The notes under the pieces were generated by a model that did not search any database, was not told the origin of the DNA, and saw only the letters and a program-made list of their open reading frames with translations. Of a stretch of DNA of 64,000 nt, positions 9,216 through 18,790 are shown piece by piece (position 1 is the stretch's first letter; each line of letters starts with the position of its first letter). A program made the translations under genes and the position numbers. This stretch comes from Kineobactrum salinum (GTDB lineage Bacteria; Pseudomonadota; Gammaproteobacteria; Pseudomonadales; Halieaceae): contig NZ_CP048711.1 of the NCBI RefSeq assembly GCF_010669285.1, positions 3,906,001 to 3,970,000 on the forward strand, given 5' to 3'.

Positions 9216-11570
9216 ATGACAATGACTGAACAGCACAACACCCACGATCACGGCGACCAGCATCACGACGGACTTACCGTGGAGGATCCGGTTTGCGGAA
9301 TGTCAGTCGATCCGCACACAGCGGAGCATCGCAGCCAACACGAGGGTAAAGCCTGGTACTTTTGCTCCTCACGCTGCCAATCCCGGTTCGATGAGGATCC
9401 TGAACACTACCTCAGTGGAAAGCATGAACAGGCAAAGCCTGTAGCCCCGGGCACGATGTATACCTGTCCGATGCACCCGGAAATTCGCCAACAGGGTCCG
9501 GGGGATTGCCCCATCTGTGGCATGGGCCTGGAACCGGAGCAAGTGAGCCGGGACGACGGGCCCTCGGAAGAGCTGAGGGAGATGACGCGCCGGTTCTGGA
9601 TTGGTCTGGTGCTGACATTGCCGGTGCTGGTGCTCGAAATGGGCGGTCATTTGATCGGGTCGGGCCATATTGTGTCCCCGCAAATATCCAACTGGATTCA
9701 ACTGGTGCTGGCGACACCAGTAGTTGCCTGGTGCGGGTGGCCTTTCTTTGTCAGGGGCTGGAAATCGGTTCTCAGCCGCAACCTCAACATGTTTACCCTG
9801 ATCTCCGTCGGTACCGGTGTGGCGTTGGGATACAGCCTGGTCGCTACGCTCGCACCTGGGGTGTTTCCGGACGCCTTCCGCCTGGCCGACGGCTCGGTTG
9901 CGGTCTATTTCGAGGCCGCTGCCGTGATTGTGGTACTGGTCCTACTCGGGCAGGTGCTGGAACTGCGCGCGAGGGAAAAGACCTCGGGGGCAATCAGGGC
10001 CTTGCTGGACCTGGCCCCGGCCACAGCCCGCAGGCTTGACGACGAGGGCGGTGAATCTGATGTGGCTCTTGACCAGGTCAGGCTTGGCGACCGCCTGAGA
10101 GTGCGTCCTGGCGACAAGGTCCCGTTGGACGGAGAGGTGCTGGAAGGCCGCTCAAACGTGGATGAGTCCATGGTGACCGGTGAGCCCCTGGCGGTCGCCA
10201 AGGGAGAGGGCGACCAGGTGATTGGCGGCAGCATCAACGAGCAGGGCAGTTTTATCATGAGAGCCGATAAAATCGGCCGTGACACCATGTTGTCCCAGAT
10301 TGTGCAGATGGTCGCCAGTGCCCAGCGCAGCCGTGCTCCAATCCAGGGGCTGGCGGACAAGGTGGCGGGTTGGTTCGTGCCGGCCGTTATCCTCATCGCT
10401 CTGGTTGCCTTCGTCGCATGGTCCTTTTTAGGGCCCCCGCCACCGATGGCCTACGGACTGATCGCGGCAGTCAGCGTACTGATTATTGCCTGTCCCTGTG
10501 CCCTGGGCCTGGCAACGCCCATGTCCATCATGGTCGGGGTCGGTCGCGGAGCGCAAAGCGGCGTACTGATCCGTGATGCAGAAGCCCTGGAGCGCATGGA
10601 AAAGGTGGACACCGTGGTCGTGGACAAAACCGGCACACTGACGGAAGGCAAGCCTCAGGTAACCAGGCTTGTGCCGGCGGAGGGCTTCAGCGAGGAGGAC
10701 CTGATGCGATTTGTCGGCGGCCTTGAGAAGGGCAGTGAGCATCCGCTGGCCCATGCCATTCTCGACAAAGCCAAGGCCATGGGACTGACCCTGCCGGATG
10801 CCGAAGGCTTTGACTCTCCCAACGGGAAAGGGGTGAGCGGCAAGATTGAGGGGCGGTCGGTGTTGGTCGGCAATCGGCTGCTGATGGAGTCGGAAGCTGT
10901 CGATACCTCAGCTTTTGAGCATGAAGCTGAGCAGCTCCGGAAGGATGGGGCCACTGTGATTTTCGCGGCTGTCGACAGGAAGGTCTGCGGTGTGCTCGCC
11001 ATTGCCGACCCGGTCAAGGAGACCACCGAAGAGGCCATTTCAGCCCTGCAAAAAGACGGGATCCGGGTGGTAATGTTGACGGGTGATAACCGCACCTCGG
11101 CCGAGGCGGTTGCCCGAAAGCTCCATATTGACGAAGTGGAAGCGGAAGTACTGCCCGAAGACAAGGGCAAAATCATCCAGCGTCTGAAAGACGAAGGCCG
11201 TGTTGTGGTGATGGCCGGTGATGGCGTCAATGATGCACCTGCTCTGGCGACGGCGGATGTCGGTGTGGCCATGGGGACCGGAACCGATGTGGCGATCGAA
11301 AGTGCCGGTATTACCCTGCTGCGGGGTGACCTGATGGGTATCGTGGAGGCTCGCAACCTGTCTTTGGCGACCATGCGCAATATCCGGCAGAACCTGTTTT
11401 TTGCCTTTGTCTACAACGCGGCCGGCGTACCCATCGCGGCGGGGGTGCTGTACCCGTTTGCAGGAATACTCCTTTCACCGATCTTTGCGGCGGCGGCAAT
11501 GTCGTTGTCCTCAGTCAGCGTTATTGTCAACGCCCTCCGATTGAGAGTGATCAAGCTGGGGGAGCAATAG
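9216..11570 (+). CDS. copA: Copper-exporting P1B-type ATPase
   Basis: A 784-residue inner-membrane heavy-metal pump exporting Cu(+) at the cost of ATP. Instead of a classical CxxC heavy-metal domain, the N-terminus has a His-rich tail, a YHS module (DPVCGMSV ... [12 protein letters not shown], about residues 24-65) and a heavy-metal-binding module (YTCPMHPEI ... [10 protein letters not shown], about 80-106). The core shows VTGEP (actuator), membrane motif [10 protein letters not shown] with C426 and C428, phosphorylation site DKTGTLTEG with D470, [10 protein letters not shown], and a final-helix MSLSS motif. Together these are the Cu(+) subgroup pattern. ATG at 9216 or 9222 follows GGGGA. The next gene, a small helical protein, may be co-transcribed. 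Confidence 0.95.
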   Translation: MTMTEQHNTHDHGDQHHDGLTVEDPVCGMSVDPHTAEHRSQHEGKAWYFCSSRCQSRFDEDPEHYLSGKHEQAKPVAPGTMYTCPMHPEIRQQGPGDCPICGMGLEPEQVSRDDGPSEELREMTRRFWIGLVLTLPVLVLEMGGHLIGSGHIVSPQISNWIQLVLATPVVAWCGWPFFVRGWKSVLSRNLNMFTLISVGTGVALGYSLVATLAPGVFPDAFRLADGSVAVYFEAAAVIVVLVLLGQVLELRAREKTSGAIRALLDLAPATARRLDDEGGESDVALDQVRLGDRLRVRPGDKVPLDGEVLEGRSNVDESMVTGEPLAVAKGEGDQVIGGSINEQGSFIMRADKIGRDTMLSQIVQMVASAQRSRAPIQGLADKVAGWFVPAVILIALVAFVAWSFLGPPPPMAYGLIAAVSVLIIACPCALGLATPMSIMVGVGRGAQSGVLIRDAEALERMEKVDTVVVDKTGTLTEGKPQVTRLVPAEGFSEEDLMRFVGGLEKGSEHPLAHAILDKAKAMGLTLPDAEGFDSPNGKGVSGKIEGRSVLVGNRLLMESEAVDTSAFEHEAEQLRKDGATVIFAAVDRKVCGVLAIADPVKETTEEAISALQKDGIRVVMLTGDNRTSAEAVARKLHIDEVEAEVLPEDKGKIIQRLKDEGRVVVMAGDGVNDAPALATADVGVAMGTGTDVAIESAGITLLRGDLMGIVEARNLSLATMRNIRQNLFFAFVYNAAGVPIAAGVLYPFAGILLSPIFAAAAMSLSSVSVIVNALRLRVIKLGEQ

Positions 11571-11756
11571 TCGGGGCCCCGCTGGGCACCGCCGGGTTGA
11601 GCCGTGCTGCGCTGGATGTCGGGCCTGCATTATTGACACAGCTTGATCCCGGGGCCATTGTGAGAGGTAGTGCACAAAGGCAGGTCGGTACAGGAGTGCC
11701 GGCCTGTGCCAATGGCCAAGACGCACATTATTCGACTCATCGAGGAAAAATCGATC

Positions 11757-12215
11757 ATGCAAATCAAAACATTTTCCGACTTGATTGAGTGGACCCGCAT
11801 GCTACATGAGGATTTGGCACAGTGCCTGGCTCATTGTGCTTCGCGTCACAAGGATGAGCGCGCCTCATTGCTGCTTGACTATCTGGCTTCTCACGAAGCT
11901 GAAATGGAGAAAATGGTTGCGGCGTTTGAACGGCAGGCCGACCCGAAGGCCGCTCAGACCCGCCTCTACGATTACATACCGCATGATCCGATTACGACAC
12001 ATTTAGCGTGCGATGATCACTACACCAAACTGGATGCCGCTGCGATTAGCGCCGAAGTTTTCGATTTTCACGAGCAAATCATCAGTCTTTACCGCTCACT
12101 CATTGGCAAGGCTGAAATTCGGGAAGCTGTAGAACTGGTGCAGGCGCTGCTGGATATGGAGGAGCATGAAACAAAGCGGCTGGTCCGGCAGGTAGAGCGA
12201 ATGGACGACCTGTAG
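11757..12215 (+). CDS. Small helical protein of unknown function
   Basis: A 152-residue cytoplasmic protein without signal peptide. It reads as a four-helix-type polypeptide rich in Glu, Leu, Ala and His: FSDLIEWTRMLHEDLAQCLAHCASRH, then LDYLASHEAEMEKM, a central HDPITTHLACDDHYTKLD, and DMEEHETKRLVRQ. The spaced His/Glu residues recall hemerythrin- or ferritin-like bundles, but no complete metal-ligand motif can be assigned. ATG at 11757 is preceded by GAGGAAAAA. It follows copA by 186 bases and ends at a strong terminator, suggesting a role near copper handling. That link is inference from position only. Confidence 0.75.
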   Translation: MQIKTFSDLIEWTRMLHEDLAQCLAHCASRHKDERASLLLDYLASHEAEMEKMVAAFERQADPKAAQTRLYDYIPHDPITTHLACDDHYTKLDAAAISAEVFDFHEQIISLYRSLIGKAEIREAVELVQALLDMEEHETKRLVRQVERMDDL

Positions 12216-12216
12216 G

Positions 12217-12249
12217 GGACTGACAGGCTGTCATTCAGCCTGTCAGTCC
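12217..12249. terminator. Bidirectional intrinsic terminator
   Basis: A perfect 14-bp stem (GGACTGACAGGCTG paired with CAGCCTGTCAGTCC) and a 5-base loop, followed by TGCGTTTTCCC. It sits between two convergent genes, the helical protein (+) and the serine hydrolase (-), and could end both transcripts. Confidence 0.85.
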
Positions 12250-12262
12250 TGCGTTTTCCCGC
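12245..12262 (+). repeat. 18-bp repeat, copy 1
   Basis: AGTCCTGCGTTTTCCCGC, overlapping the right arm and tail of the terminator after the helical protein gene. Identical to 31273-31290. Confidence 0.45.
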
Positions 12263-12271
12263 TTTGCAGTA

Positions 12272-14245
12272 CTAGTACTCAAGATTGAAGCTGATCAACT
12301 GGCCTACCCAGGCAATCCATGCGATGCCTGTCAGGGCGGCGGCCAGCACCAGGCTCCCCAGCCTGCTACGCCAGGACCGGCCCGACCGCAGCGTCAGCCA
12401 TGCATGCCAGAGTCCGATTCCGGCCCCGGCGATCGGGATCACCGCGCAGATCTGGAGCGAGCGCAGCAGCGGGTCGAGTGCCGGTCCGTAGGCGTCAAGC
12501 TGGTTCTCTACGATTGGCTGGAACGCGAAATACCAGCCAATGAGGTAGGCGATATCGGCCAGGGCTGCTAACCGAACCAGGCGGCTGGCGAGCAGGGGAG
12601 TACCCGACAGGGCAACGGGCTGCCGGTAATGGCGCCGATAGTACCAGCCGACTGGCCAGGCCAGCACCGCCAACAGCAGTACGACAACAGAGCCGAGCAG
12701 AATAGTGGAAGTCACACTGGCGCTGTACAGTGCTGGCACAGACTGCAGCACAGATACCGGATTGGCGCTGTCGACGATGGTCACGCGACCGTCGCTGCGG
12801 GTGATGTGCAGCGCGTGTTCGCCGCCTTCCTGCCGCCACAGATCCGGCGCGACTTCCCGGTAGCGTCGGTCAGGACGGGACGCCAGGCTCAGGGTGCCGT
12901 CTTCGTGGGCGCTCACCTGCTCCTGTGTCAGGAGGTACAGCAGCTTCAGGAAGGCCGTTTCTATGCGGCGCGAGCTCTGGTAGTGCCCTGCGATTTCCTG
13001 TGCGTGCTGTCTGGCCTCGGCGATAGCGGGCGCGTCTTCCGGCTCCGGTGCGGGGAAGTAGCGGTCCATGAAGTCCCGGAAAAACTGCTCCCGAATACCG
13101 TAGACGGCGTCGCGGGCGCCGCGGCTGTTGAAGCTTACAAAGATGCCCACGTCCTCCTCGGGGACCAGGTTCATGTCGGTGTGGAACACCACCGTGTCGC
13201 CGCCATGCGCCAGAACCAGCCTGCCGTTTGCCTGCGCCCTGAAGAAACCGTGAGCCATCGTCGCAAAGCCTGGAAGGTGCTCTGCCGAGGCGCTGTGCAT
13301 CAAGCGCGCAGTTTCAGGTTGCAGCACGCTGTGGTCCCCGAAGCGCCCGTCACGCAGGTGCATGATCATGAAGTTTGCCATGTCATTGGCGGTCGCCGTC
13401 AGGCTCCCCGCGGGCGCGGTGGACACCATTTCGAAATCCCGGGGGGGTTCCTGCCTGCTCATGTAGCCCTTCGACAGGTTCTCCCTCAGTGGCTCGGGCA
13501 GGGGTTGGCGAAAGGTTGAATGATTCATCTCCAGCGGTGCCAATATGTGCCGCTCGATGTAGTCGTCAAAATCCTCGCCCGAAACCCGCTCCACGATATA
13601 GCCTGCCAGAGCCGTGCCATAGTTTGAGTAGGCAGGGACCTCGCCAGCGGCGAAAATGCGGGGGCGCGGGTGCGCTTTCAGGTACTGCTCGGAGGTGATG
13701 AAGCTGGCCGGGTCTGTTATCAGAACTTCCCGCAATCCTTCCTCAAACCCGCCCCGGTGCGTCATGAGATGGTTCATCGTTACCGGGTCGCCGGGGCCCT
13801 CGGGAATGCTGATATCGAGATACTGGTTGATATCCTCGTCGAGGTTCAGCCGGCCCTGTTCGACCAGTTGCATGACGGCGGTCCAGGTGAACAGCTTGGA
13901 TGTTGACCCGACCCTCACCAGGGTTCGCTCCGGATCCATCGGGGTTTCGGCTTCGACGTCGGCCAGCCCGTAGCCTCTGGAGAACAGCAGCTGGTCGCCC
14001 TTGACCACACTGACAACGGCGCCTGCGATCTCCGCCTGGTTGAGGGAGGCCGACATGAAGCCCTCCACCCAGGCCTCCAGGTCAGCGGCGGTGAGGCCTG
14101 CCGCTTCCGTGCTGGAGATTTCCGGTATCTCGGTCATGGCCTCGACGGTCCGGGGCAGGGGCTCTGGTCCGGTCTCCTGGGCGCTGGCATAGCCACAGCA
14201 GGCCAGCGTCAGCATCATTGCAAACAGCTTCAATTGCGTAATCAC
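12272..14245 (-). CDS. Serine beta-lactamase-like hydrolase with C-terminal membrane tail
   Basis: A 657-residue exported hydrolase of the class C beta-lactamase/penicillin-binding protein fold (PF00144). The signal peptide ends near YASAQ. The active site is S114-T-S-K117 (SxxK, within VRVGSTSKLFTW). The second motif is Y206-S-N208 (PAYSNYG), and HGG in LAHGGDTVVFH takes the place of KTG. After the catalytic domain (about 55-395) a linker domain leads to about four membrane segments in the last 170 residues (SVVVLLLAVLAWPVGW, LADIAYLIGWYF, ICAVIPIAGAGIGLW, VLAAALTGIAWIAW). The catalytic part probably faces the periplasm. It is divergent from the TetR gene, with two palindromes between. Substrate unknown: peptide, ester or lactam. 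Confidence 0.9.
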   Translation of the reverse strand: MITQLKLFAMMLTLACCGYASAQETGPEPLPRTVEAMTEIPEISSTEAAGLTAADLEAWVEGFMSASLNQAEIAGAVVSVVKGDQLLFSRGYGLADVEAETPMDPERTLVRVGSTSKLFTWTAVMQLVEQGRLNLDEDINQYLDISIPEGPGDPVTMNHLMTHRGGFEEGLREVLITDPASFITSEQYLKAHPRPRIFAAGEVPAYSNYGTALAGYIVERVSGEDFDDYIERHILAPLEMNHSTFRQPLPEPLRENLSKGYMSRQEPPRDFEMVSTAPAGSLTATANDMANFMIMHLRDGRFGDHSVLQPETARLMHSASAEHLPGFATMAHGFFRAQANGRLVLAHGGDTVVFHTDMNLVPEEDVGIFVSFNSRGARDAVYGIREQFFRDFMDRYFPAPEPEDAPAIAEARQHAQEIAGHYQSSRRIETAFLKLLYLLTQEQVSAHEDGTLSLASRPDRRYREVAPDLWRQEGGEHALHITRSDGRVTIVDSANPVSVLQSVPALYSASVTSTILLGSVVVLLLAVLAWPVGWYYRRHYRQPVALSGTPLLASRLVRLAALADIAYLIGWYFAFQPIVENQLDAYGPALDPLLRSLQICAVIPIAGAGIGLWHAWLTLRSGRSWRSRLGSLVLAAALTGIAWIAWVGQLISFNLEY

Positions 14246-14274
14246 AACGGGGACACTCCCGAAATCAGTTGATG

Positions 14275-14291
14275 AACCTACAGTGTAGGTT
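14275..14291. promoter_or_regulatory. Predicted TetR operator 1
   Basis: A perfect palindrome, AACCTACA, one central G, TGTAGGTT, in the 92-base gap between the serine hydrolase (-) and the TetR gene (+). Its size and position suit a TetR-family dimer controlling both genes. Confidence 0.75.
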
Positions 14292-14295
14292 TGCT

Positions 14296-14312
14296 AACAT
14301 ACGCTGTAGGTT
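14296..14312. promoter_or_regulatory. Predicted TetR operator 2 (imperfect)
   Basis: A second site, AACATACG, central C, TGTAGGTT. One half equals the half-site of operator 1. The two centres are 21 bases apart, two helical turns, so two dimers could bind the same face of the DNA. Confidence 0.65.
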
Positions 14313-14337
14313 TTAAGTTGTCAACGAGGCTGATGTA

Positions 14338-14961
14338 ATGCCCAGACCCGGATTGAGTTGCGACAGGATCGTCAGCGCTGCGATACAGATTGCCGATGAG
14401 CAGGGCCTTGATGCGGTCACATTGCGCGGAATTGCCAAGCGGTTGCAGGTACATGTCACCTCGCTCTACAACCACATACCCACAAAAGAAGAGCTGTTTG
14501 TCGAAATGAGCACGGCATTGATGGCGGAGGCCGATCTGCCGGTTGGCGAAATCACCTGGCAGGACTGGATCCGGGTATTTGCCAGCGAGATCCTGGTGCT
14601 CGCCCGGCGCCACCCTGGGGCATTTCAGCTGCTCCAGCAAGGCCCGGCTCAAGGTGAGGGGGTGATGCAATCACTGGAATCGGCAATTGCGGCTTTCCAG
14701 GCGGACGGATTCGATACGGTATCGACGGATTGCGCGATTACGACGGTCAGTGTGGCCGTTCTGGGGATGGTGCTTGATGACCTGCGCAGCGACCTGAAGC
14801 CCGAGGTCGAAAAGCATCTGAGTCAACTCCCGCGGGACCGCTTTCCCCATATCCACCGGCTTCTGGCCGTCAGCGGTGAGGCGGATTCCTTCGGGTTTCT
14901 GGTTGAAGTTCTGGTAGCGGGAATCGCTGCCAATCGGAACAACGGCAGGCTGTGCCGATGA
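14338..14961 (+). CDS. TetR/AcrR family transcriptional regulator
   Basis: A 207-residue repressor-type regulator. The N-terminal helix-turn-helix is plain: IVSAAIQIADEQG, VTLRGIAKRLQVHVTSLYNHI, then KEELF. The remaining ~150 residues are the helical ligand-binding and dimerisation domain (TetR_C-type). The gene starts 25 bases after operator 2, so it probably represses itself and the divergent serine hydrolase until an unknown ligand binds. ATG at 14338; AACGAGGCTGATGTA upstream contains a GAGG ribosome site. Confidence 0.92.
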   Translation: MPRPGLSCDRIVSAAIQIADEQGLDAVTLRGIAKRLQVHVTSLYNHIPTKEELFVEMSTALMAEADLPVGEITWQDWIRVFASEILVLARRHPGAFQLLQQGPAQGEGVMQSLESAIAAFQADGFDTVSTDCAITTVSVAVLGMVLDDLRSDLKPEVEKHLSQLPRDRFPHIHRLLAVSGEADSFGFLVEVLVAGIAANRNNGRLCR

Positions 14962-15330
14962 TGGATTCAACTCACCTCGGACAGGGTTGCCATCCTCGCG
15001 GTATCGCAGGTTCGGAAAGTCGTGGCCCGGACGCGCCCGCCTTTCCCAAGCTGTTGAAAACATAAGCAAAAAACTGGCATGCAATGATGGCTTGAGGAAC
15101 AGCCGGCAAAGACAGGCAGGACGAAATGGCGTTCCGTGACTATCATGAAGATGACTGTCAGCGTAATGCGGTGGAAGTCGATAACCTCATCCGCGCAATG
15201 GCCGCGCAGCAGACACCTAGGAGGAACGAAAGAATATGGCATTCCTGTCATCGTATCCTGGAGACATTGCAACCGGACTGCGGCTGGGTGCGGCACTTTC
15301 CGGAGCCGGTCACTTGCCGAGTGTCCTCTG
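14962..15330. other. Intergenic region upstream of the KaiC-like module
   Basis: About 370 bases with no supported gene. Small open frames exist on both strands but lack ribosome sites and recognisable sequence. It probably contains the promoter of the three-gene module that follows; no clear -35/-10 pair was found. Confidence 0.35.
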
Positions 15331-15762
15331 ATGGAAGCTCCATCCCCGGAACGCCAGCAAATCATCGCCAGGCTAGTGGCACAGCAACCTGACAACATCG
15401 CGGATGCCGCAATAAGCCATTGGGAGAAACTGGCCGGGGAGATTGTTTCTGTCGTCGGCGAAGCGGGGTTTGCTTCTCTGTACGATCGAAGCCTGTACCT
15501 TTCCCAAGCCACTTTTCCCTGGCTCGCAGCCGATGCTCCGCCACAGCAGTCTGCCCCCCCTGGCGATCGCTTTGTGGAATTGAGGACCTGCCTGGCAAGT
15601 CAGGCGGCGGCCGATGCCTGCGCGGCCCACAGTCAGCTGTTAAACACGTTTACCGACATCCTGGCTTCATTGATAGGTGAACAATTGACGTCCAATATAC
15701 TACGTGCGGCCTGGAACGATATGGCTACAGACACGTCCGGCAAGGAGCTTGACAATGAGTAA
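15331..15762 (+). CDS. Unknown protein coupled to the KaiC-like ATPase
   Basis: A predicted 143-residue soluble, mostly helical protein that I do not recognise. From ATG 15331 it reads MEAPSPERQQIIARLVAQ, then helices ending ISHWEKLAGEIVSVVGEAGF, DRSLYLSQATFPWLA and LNTFTDILASLIGE. There is no signal peptide and no catalytic motif is visible. The ribosome site before 15331 is weak, so the start could lie further upstream in the same open frame. Its stop (TAA at 15760) overlaps the next start (ATG at 15755) by 8 bases. This implies translational coupling to the KaiC-like gene and suggests a partner or regulator of that ATPase. Confidence 0.65.
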   Translation: MEAPSPERQQIIARLVAQQPDNIADAAISHWEKLAGEIVSVVGEAGFASLYDRSLYLSQATFPWLAADAPPQQSAPPGDRFVELRTCLASQAAADACAAHSQLLNTFTDILASLIGEQLTSNILRAAWNDMATDTSGKELDNE

Positions 15763-17208
15763 CAAGGTTACGATACGGCGTCTGCCAACGGGAGTTCCCG
15801 GGCTCGACAATTTGCTGGGCGGCGGCCTGCCGGAGTTCTCGTTCAATCTGATTGCGGGTACGCCGGGAAGCGGAAAAACGACGCTCGCCCACCAGATCAT
15901 GTTCTCGCTGGCCGCGCCGGATTGCCGGGCGCTGTTCTTTACCGTGCTCGGCGAACCTCCCCTGAAGATGCTCCGGTATCAACAGCAGTTCTCGTTTTTC
16001 GATCACGCCAAGATCAACGATTCGATACGCTTCGTCAACCTGTCGGCCGATCTGCTGGAGGGTGATTTCGACCGTGTCCTGGAGCGCATCGCGGCCGAAG
16101 TGAAAGAGTACGAACCCTGTCTGGTATTCGTCGACTCGTTTCGATCCGTGGTCCAGTCGGTTCGGGCCGAAGCGCGGAATATTCCCGATCTGCAGCGCTT
16201 CGTGCAGCAGCTTGCGGCGCAGATGACCAGCTGGCAGGCCACCAGTTTTCTGATCGGTGAATACCAGGGGCCCGAGAATGAATCCAGTCCTGTCTTTACC
16301 GTGGCGGACGGCATCCTGTGGCTGTCGCAGAACACGCACCGCAACTCCATGGTACGCAAAATTCAGGTGGTCAAGATACGTGGCCAGGGTCAGGCGCCCG
16401 GGCTGCACACCTTCCGCATAAGTGATACCGGCGTTATGGTATTTCCGCGGGCGATCGTGCAACCGGCCGAATCGGTCGGAAAAGTTACCGCAGGCGGCAC
16501 GGACCGGATTTCCATGGGGGTCCCGGGCCTGGATGACATGCTGGGGGCGGTTTGCCAACCGGTTATTCGTTGCTCGCGGTCGGTCCCTCGGGTGCCGGGA
16601 AAACCATTCTGGCGACGGCGTTTCTCGCCGAAGGGGTATCTTGCGGCGAACCTGGTGTGATTGCGGCGTTCGAAAAAAGTCCGAACCAATTGCTGAACAA
16701 CAAATTACATGCAATGGTCAGTGCCGGGCAGGTGGGCGTGATCGATACGCGCTCGCTGGACCTGTCGATCGACGAAACCCTGCATGACCTGATCCAGATG
16801 ATTGACCACATGCATGCCAAGCGCGTCGTGATCGACTCCCTGTCGGGTTTTGAACTGGCCCTGGCACCCCAGTTCAGCGAGGATTTTCGCGGTTCGCTGT
16901 ACCGGATGGTGGCCCAACTGACCAGCAAGGGTGTGACCATTCTGATGACATCGGAACTGGAAGACCGCTACACCGATTTGCGTTTCAGTCCGTTTGGCAG
17001 CGCGTTTCTCGCCGATGCCATCCTGGTGCAGCGCTATGTGGAAATGGCGGGACAGTTCAGGCGTGTTTTGTCTGTCGTCAAGGTGCGCGGCAGCGATCAC
17101 AGCAAGGACATTCGGCTGTTCGATATCAGCGACAAGGGTATAGAGATTGGCGAGTACCTGGCCGGATATGACGGTATCATGACCGGGCATCCCAAGGTCA
17201 ATCCCTGA
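15755..17208 (+). pseudogene. KaiC-like double-domain ATPase, frame broken at a G run
   Basis: A RecA-fold ATPase of the KaiC family, here in a non-cyanobacterial signalling context. Domain 1 begins TGVPGLDNLLGGGLPE and has Walker A GTPGSGKTT (about residues 35-43) and a Walker B strand LVFVDSF. Domain 2 begins MGVPGLDDMLG and would have Walker A GPSGAGKT (about 276-283) and Walker B RVVIDSLSGFEL. The frame breaks between them at five G (16543-16547). One added G joins LGGGLPTGYSLL and yields about 484 residues, a little shorter than cyanobacterial KaiC. No kaiA or kaiB is nearby. The gene lies between an overlapping unknown protein and a GGDEF-EAL gene. Confidence 0.85.
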
Positions 17209-17528
17209 TCGGGACGACCTCCATCGGAGGGTCTGCATGAGCAATGATGACAATGATGATGTATCACGATCCGGGGGGAGGGACCGCGTGGAAAAGTCCG
17301 GCGATCATGCTGCGAGGGTCAAGGTCGTCCGGGGCAGCGACAGGCGGCGTCTGGACCGCGCAGCCTATGCCGATGACGTGACCCTCCTGGGCCGCCGGCA
17401 GATGGCTGAGGCGCGTGAAGATGCTGCGCATCAGCGCGAAAGCGCGGCCGGTCAGCGTGAGGAAGTGGTGCAGGCACGCGAGGGCGAAGCCCGTCTGCGA
17501 GAGCGTCGCGCCGTCACACGGGAAGAGG

Positions 17529-17531
17529 AGA
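17529..17531. repeat. Left target-site duplication of IS3
   Basis: AGA directly before the left inverted repeat, matched by AGA at 18791-18793 after the right one. Three bases is a usual duplication length for IS3-family elements. Confidence 0.8.
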
Positions 17532-17557
17532 TGAACTTCACCCGCTAGAACGGACAC
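17532..17557 (+). repeat. IS3 left inverted repeat
   Basis: 26 bases starting TGAACTTCACCCG and ending AACGGACAC. Four mismatches to the complement of the right end. Confidence 0.85.
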
Positions 17558-17581
17558 CTCAATCTAACGAGGAGTCTGTTG

Positions 17582-17944
17582 ATGCCAAGATATACGCAAC
17601 CAAGAAGGACGTGGCAATATACCAATGAGTTCAAGGTCAAGGCGGTAGAGCTGAGTCACCTGGAGGACGTGAAAGTCCAGGAGGTAGCGAGGACACTGGA
17701 CATCCATCCCTTCATGCTTTCCCGGTGGAGGAAGGAGTACAGAGAAGGAAAAATTGTGGCTGACAAGCGTAGAAAGCTTACCGGTCTTGGCAAAGAGAAG
17801 AAGGAACTCGACCGTCTCAAGAAGCTTGAGCGGGAGAATGCGAGACTGAGGCAGGAGAATGACCTGCTAAAAAAGTGGCAACGGTATCTGGCGGAACAAC
17901 ATCAGAGCGCTTTGGATTCGTCCAGAGACACGGAAAGCGACTAG
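17582..17944 (+). CDS. IS3 OrfA, transposase helix-turn-helix subunit
   Basis: A 120-residue DNA-binding protein of the IS3/IS911 OrfA type. The helix-turn-helix (EFKVKAVELSHLEDVKVQEVARTLDIHPFMLSRWRKEY, residues about 16-50) recognises the element ends. A C-terminal leucine-zipper-like coil (LDRLKKLERENARLRQENDLL) mediates multimerisation. The ATG at 17582 follows GAGGAG. The end of the gene carries the A6G frameshift site through which the OrfAB fusion is made. Confidence 0.92.
   Translation: MPRYTQPRRTWQYTNEFKVKAVELSHLEDVKVQEVARTLDIHPFMLSRWRKEYREGKIVADKRRKLTGLGKEKKELDRLKKLERENARLRQENDLLKKWQRYLAEQHQSALDSSRDTESD
17869..17875 (+). promoter_or_regulatory. Programmed -1 frameshift site in IS3
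   Basis: The heptamer A AAA AAG, read in the orfA frame. A tandem -1 slip gives Lys-Lys and enters the orfB frame as VATVSGG, fusing OrfA and OrfB. This is the standard IS3-family slippery heptamer. Confidence 0.8.
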
Positions 17945-18761
17945 GTGTCAGATACCTGTGCAATTGGCTGGGTGTATCGCGCACTGGTTACTACGATTGG
18001 TTGAAGCGCCGACCGAGCAACCGGGCCAGAGAGGATGTGGAGCTCTCCCAGAAGATCGTGGAGATCCATGCGGCAAGCAGAGAGATTTACGGCAGCCCAC
18101 GGATTCATCGCAGCCTACAGGCTCAGGGAACTAGTGTCAGCGCCAAACGGGTTGCCCGGCTGATGCGCGACATGGGTATTAAGGGAAGGGTTGTGACAGT
18201 TACACGAAGAGCGCCGAGACTGAGACGGTTTCAACAGGCGGGTGAGAATCTACGGTTGCAAGAGGCCACCCCGTACGGAGCGATCAACAATGGGTTGCAG
18301 ATCTTACCTACATAAAAGTCGGTTCGCAGTATCAGTACCTGATCACGATAATGGACGTATTCTCTCGCCGAATACTCGGCTGGTCTTTAAGCAGGAGTCG
18401 CACCGTTGATGATGTACTGCCATTGCTGAAACGGGTGATCGCCAGGCGGCAGCCACGCTCTGGGTTGATATTCCATACGGACAGAGGGATAGAGTTTATG
18501 GCCTACGCGATACAGGACGAGCTCGAAAAGCACGGTATCCGAAAAAGCTACAATCGCTTGGGCTATTGCACCGATAATGCCCACATGGAATCGTTTTATC
18601 ACAGCTTGAAGGGAGAGCTAATCAGGGGCAGGAAGTTCGACGACGAGCCCGCGCTACGATCTGCATTGGCGTGGTACGTTGACGGGTTCTACAATCGAAC
18701 GAGACTACATTCGGGCATCGGCTACAAAAGCCCGATACACTATGAAGCTAGAGCGGCGTAA
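17875..18761 (+). pseudogene. IS3 OrfB, DDE transposase, frame broken
   Basis: The catalytic subunit of the transposase (rve integrase fold). The first part has the HTH_21-type region (WLGVSRTGYYDWLKRRPSNR, REIYGSPRIHRSL). The frame is lost near 18282, where GCGATC should be GCGGATC. With the extra G it continues ADQQWVADLTYIKVG, supplying the first catalytic Asp. The downstream frame has the second Asp (FHTDRGIEF) and the Glu (NAHMESFYHSLKGE). The stop at 18761 lies just before the right inverted repeat. The shift could be real inactivation or a sequencing deletion. Confidence 0.85.
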
Positions 18762-18764
18762 AGC

Positions 18765-18790
18765 GTGTCCGTTTTATCGGGTGAGGATCA
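18765..18790 (-). repeat. IS3 right inverted repeat
   Basis: Complement starts TGATCCTCACCCG and ends AACGGACAC; 22 of 26 positions match the left end. The terminal TG/CA dinucleotides fit the IS3 family. Confidence 0.85.

Larger units (their letters stand above)
17532..18790 (+). mobile_element. IS3-family insertion sequence, 1259 bp
   Basis: A complete element bounded by 26-bp inverted repeats (22 of 26 match, both beginning TGA and ending AACGGACAC) and a 3-bp direct repeat AGA. It holds two overlapping frames, orfA and orfB, with an A6G slippery site between them, the IS3-family arrangement for making OrfAB transposase. OrfB has a frameshift near 18282, so as sequenced the element is not autonomous. 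It lies inside the GGDEF-EAL gene in the same orientation. Confidence 0.93.

Noticed and set aside
15126-15392. 88-codon plus-strand frame before the KaiC module
   Set aside because: Overlaps the better-supported 15331 gene in another frame and ends in unstructured sequence.
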